NCBI RefSeq assembly: GCF_050624435.1
Contig: NC_134535.1
Span: forward strand, 128,950,731-129,014,730
Direction: 5' to 3'
Source: Tenrec ecaudatus
Taxonomy: Eukaryota; Chordata; Mammalia; Afrosoricida; Tenrecidae
DNA: 64,000 nucleotides
The notes beneath the pieces are model-generated. The model had not been told where the DNA came from. It worked only from the letters and a program-made list of their open reading frames with translations, and made no database searches. The translations under genes were made by a program, and so were the position numbers. Position 1 is the first letter of the stretch, and each line of letters opens with the position of its first letter. Positions 60,876-64,000 of this stretch are shown here, piece after piece.

Positions 60876-62689
60876 TTATATCTTAATATAATTGCTGGCC
60901 AAAACTCACATCATCATAAAGACAGTACTGGTGTACACTGAACTGACAGAACTTTAGAAGCTACTTCTTTCCAACAATATAACTGTTGATGGGTTCTTTA
61001 AAAAAACAGCTCTGAAATATCCTTGAAAGGATATTTGGTATCTGGTATCGTATGAAGTCCCCTACATTACCAGAACTATTTGGACAGATTCAGACTTGGA
61101 AAAGAAAAATATGGCATTTAGTCATTCATTGAAATATAATTATTGAGGACCTACTTGCCTAAGCCAAAAAAGAGAAAAACTGTCTAGGAGTTGGGCTGAA
61201 AGACAATAGCTTTGAAGGGACCAAAGGTGCTGGAGAAGGCAGAGGTCCGGGGAATGTTTTGTGCTGTAAACCCCAAAGTCACACGAGTCCATTCCACCTT
61301 GCCAGCAGCAGAGAGCTACCAGCAAATTCATGCATCCATCAATGCATGTATGTCAGCAAGCAAGACAGAATCCTTGCCCATTGGGGTGGGGGTGGGGAGT
61401 AATTCTAGTGCAGGTGACACAGAAGTAAATTGGTCCTTACAATGCAATATGACAAATTCTTGAATGAGACGGGTAAAGGTGTCTCAGGAGGCTAGAGAAG
61501 TGGCCTCGAACCTAGGCGTCAGGTTGAGGGCAGCTTTATCAGGGGAAGGAGCAGGGTAACCGTGAGGTGACTCCGGAAAGAAGAGTAGCAGGTGCACTTT
61601 CGAGAGCAAAGGCCAAAGCTCAGGTCGAAGTCCTTGAGGTGAGGCGAGTACACAGCTTGCTCAGAGGCACAGCCCCAGGGATAGTAGAACTGGAAAGTGG
61701 GGTACAAAGAGGGGACTGGTGCAGACAGGGCCTGGAGAGCTGGTAGAGTGCAGGCCAGGAAGCACCCTGTCTGTCATTGTAGTGAACCTTTTTGTGATGC
61801 CCCTGAGCTGGCACTCCCTCAGACACATCTGTACTGCGGAGGGGCTACTCCTCCAGGGCCTCTCTCTCCCCAAGGTTGGCCGGCGACCCAATGGTAGCTC
61901 AGGAGAGCCACGGAGATGTGTGGTAGAGGTCGTTGGGGAAGGTTCCCTCTTCATCTTCTGGATGTAATGTCTGTAATGATGAGTCATTGTTATATCCATC
62001 CTGTTAGCAGCCTACATGATTCAGCCAACAGGGAAGATGTCACAGAGAGAGGAAAAACTGGATCCTGGGGGCGTCATTTGAGCAGCTGAATCAACCAGCC
62101 ATGAAGCCTCTGTAGCATAGAATTTCTTGTTATGAAATCCCATCACTTTTCTCATTACTTGATTTAAATGGAGCTTCTTCACTGAATCTCAGGGAAGATT
62201 TTCTCATTAAGGATTCTAAACAAACTGATGAAATGCTATGACTCGGCTTGGGTGAAATGATATAGAGGTGGGACTTGTGTCAGTGAGGTCTCTTTCTCAT
62301 TCTATAAATAGAACCGCAGTGCCAAAATGACCTGACAAGGGAGGAGAAGGGGTCATTGCCGTTGGAAAAAGAACGAAAGAAAATCTGAGCATTTGAGGCT
62401 GTGTCTGGCTTTAGGGAGGACTTCACTCAGCCCTCAAGGGTTATGACCAGGATCTCTGTTTGCATTTCCAAGACGGCGTCTAATAACATCTGAGAGGACA
62501 GGCCTCACATCTACTAGGACACGAGTCCATTTCTCCGATGCCTCCACAAAGTTTGGGGATTCAGTCTTATTGACCCTGATGGACCTGATGTATCTGGTTA
62601 TCCTTGAACCCGTCAGTGGATCCAGGAAGATGGGACATGCTGATTGGACTAAAGAAACCAAGGCCCTTCTCTGGAAGGGCCAACGTGAC
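60876..62689. other. Intergenic DNA, mostly unassigned
   Basis: 61330-61600 has weak reversed L2 text. No gene recognised; short frames on both strands lack family features. Confidence 0.4.
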
Positions 62690-62892
62690 CCAAATTGCTG
62701 CTGTCCGGTGCTCTAGAGTGGATTCTGATGTGTGGCAGCAGAACTGCCCTCCAGGGTTTCCCCAGCTAGACCCGATGCAGGCCCCCATCACCAGCTGTTT
62801 CTTCAGCAGAGCTGCTAGGTGGGTTCAAACTGCCAACCTTTTGGTTAACAGAAGAGCATGTCACCCTTTGTACCGCTGGGACTCCTTAACCC
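62690..62892 (-). mobile_element. AfroSINE
   Basis: GCAGCAGAACTGCCCTCCAG, GTGGGTTCAAACTGCCAACC and TGTACCGCTGGGACTCC. Confidence 0.85.
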
Positions 62893-62929
62893 AAACTCTA
62901 AAGCCAAATGCCCTGCCACTGAGATGATA

Positions 62930-63090
62930 GTGACTTCTAGCGGTCCCATAGGACAGGACACAACTGCCCCTGTGGGTTTCTGAGACTAAAAGGAGTAGAA
63001 AGCTTGCTGCAGAATGGCCAGTGGTTTTGAACGGCTGCCCTTGCAGTCAGCAACCCAATTTGTAACCACGGTGCCACCAGGACTCCTTGA
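62930..63090 (-). mobile_element. AfroSINE
   Basis: CCATAGGACAGGACACAACT, AAAGGAGTAGAAAGCTTGC and CGGTGCCACCAGGACTCC. Confidence 0.88.
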
Positions 63091-63433
63091 TCTCTGAGCA
63101 CGGTTAGAAGGGATGAGAGGGCTGAATGCTAGGAAACTGATCCGCAGACTTACTTTCCGAACCAGGTTTGATAGTGATTGAGTCAAGGCCCCCTTGTCAC
63201 CAGAAGTGAGGATGGGGGTAAAGAAAGGGTGGAAAAGATAAATAGGGACATCGCAAAGAAAGGAGAAAGGGCTCAGCTAAAATCATCAACCAAGAAGTCA
63301 AAAACGTTCCCATTGGCATGCTTGTGTGATTTTTCTCCAAGCTATTTCAGCAACATTGTGTTGGATAGAAAAGAAGGCTGGTGGTCTTCGTTCAGTTTTG
63401 TTTTTCGTTATTAAAATGATGGATATGTTTATA
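63091..63433. other. Unassigned intergenic DNA
   Basis: No gene or repeat recognised. Confidence 0.4.
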
Positions 63434-63622
63434 AAGGAGCCCAGGTGACCTCTTACTCAGCACTTCCAAACCGCCAGCTGCTCCTTGGGAGAAAGATGAG
63501 TCTTTCTACTCCCGTAAAGAGTTATAGTCCCTGAGCCCCACAGCGGTGCTTCTACCTTGTCTTATAAGATTCTTGTGAGTCACAATCGACTCCATGGGAG
63601 TGTGTTTGGTTTGAGTTTGTCA
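63434..63622 (+). mobile_element. AfroSINE
   Basis: AAAGGAGCCCAGGTGACC, AAACCGCCAGCTGCTCCTTG, CTACTCCCGTAAAGAGTTAT and GAGTCACAATCGACTCC. Confidence 0.92.
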
Positions 63623-63734
63623 TGTCTATAAGCCCCAGACCGTTATAAGTGTAAAAAGATATACTTCAAGATAGTTCATTTCCTTCAGTTAATATTTACA
63701 TAAGAACAATAAAAGAGGCACATAAAACTAGATT

Positions 63735-64000
63735 TTTTTTAATCATTTTATTGGGGGCTCGTACAAGTCCTATCACAATCCATCCATCCATTGTGTCAAG
63801 CACATTTGTACCTGTGTGGCCATCACCATTCTCAAAACATTTGCTTTCTACCTGAGCCCTTGGTATCAGCTTTTCATTTTCCACTCCCTAATGAACCCTT
63901 GATAATTTATAAAGTATTATTGTTTTGTCATGTCTTACACTGTCTGACGTCTCCCTTCACCCACTTTTCTGTTGTCCGTCCCCAGGGAAGGGGTTGTATT
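63735..64000 (-). mobile_element. Afrotherian L1-like 3' end, running off the window
   Basis: ATCATTTTATTGGGGGCTCG, CCATTGTGTCAAGCACATTT and TGATAATTTATAAAGTATTA. It is among the least diverged of the five copies and continues past 64000. Confidence 0.85.

Overview
The window looks like mammalian nuclear DNA from an afrotherian, most likely a tenrec such as the lesser hedgehog tenrec. About forty copies of a roughly 200-bp tRNA-derived SINE are scattered through it. Their sequence (GGAGCCCTGGTGG start, GGTCAGCAGTTCGAA B-box region, GAGAAAGATGAGGC centre, GTCGCTATGAGTCGGAATCGA end) matches the AfroSINE family, which is confined to Afrotheria. Young hAT DNA-transposon copies with 8-bp target duplications, one of them SPIN-like, favour the tenrec within that clade. 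The species call is inference; the repeat families are read from the sequence.

Only one protein-coding gene is convincing. It is the intact, intronless 495-codon reading frame of the voltage-gated potassium channel Kv1.1 (KCNA1) on the minus strand at 48438-49925. It has the T1 domain, S1-S6, the TVGYGD filter, the PVP gate, the glycosylation site and the C-terminal TDV tail. The inverted repeat around codon 400 that supports A-to-I recoding is also present. A GC- and CpG-rich block at about 50.8-52.6 kb is the likely promoter and 5' UTR region. A repeat-poor 3' flank (about 44.0-48.4 kb) with several minus-strand AATAAA signals is the likely long 3' UTR.

Layout: 1-41.4 kb is intergenic DNA downstream of KCNA1, packed with AfroSINEs, L1 3' ends, MIR and L2 relics, two LTRs, three hAT elements and simple repeats. 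About 41.4-53.4 kb has no recognisable AfroSINE and holds KCNA1 with its flanks. From 53.4 to 64 kb repeats return, including an old L1 running from the ORF2 region to the 3' UTR (about 58.7-60.7 kb) and an L2 broken by SINEs. No second protein gene, tRNA gene, rRNA or CRISPR was seen. A short acidic reading frame at 10548-10706 is the only other coding-like signal and I could not identify it.

I found no new biological system. The items most worth checking are the KCNA1 editing hairpin, the hAT copies with clean target duplications, a G-quadruplex-type minisatellite inside an L1 3' end, the SINE-free domain around KCNA1, and the acidic frame at 10.5 kb. Family names for repeats rest on recalled consensus sequences, and repeat boundaries are approximate, usually within 5-20 bp.
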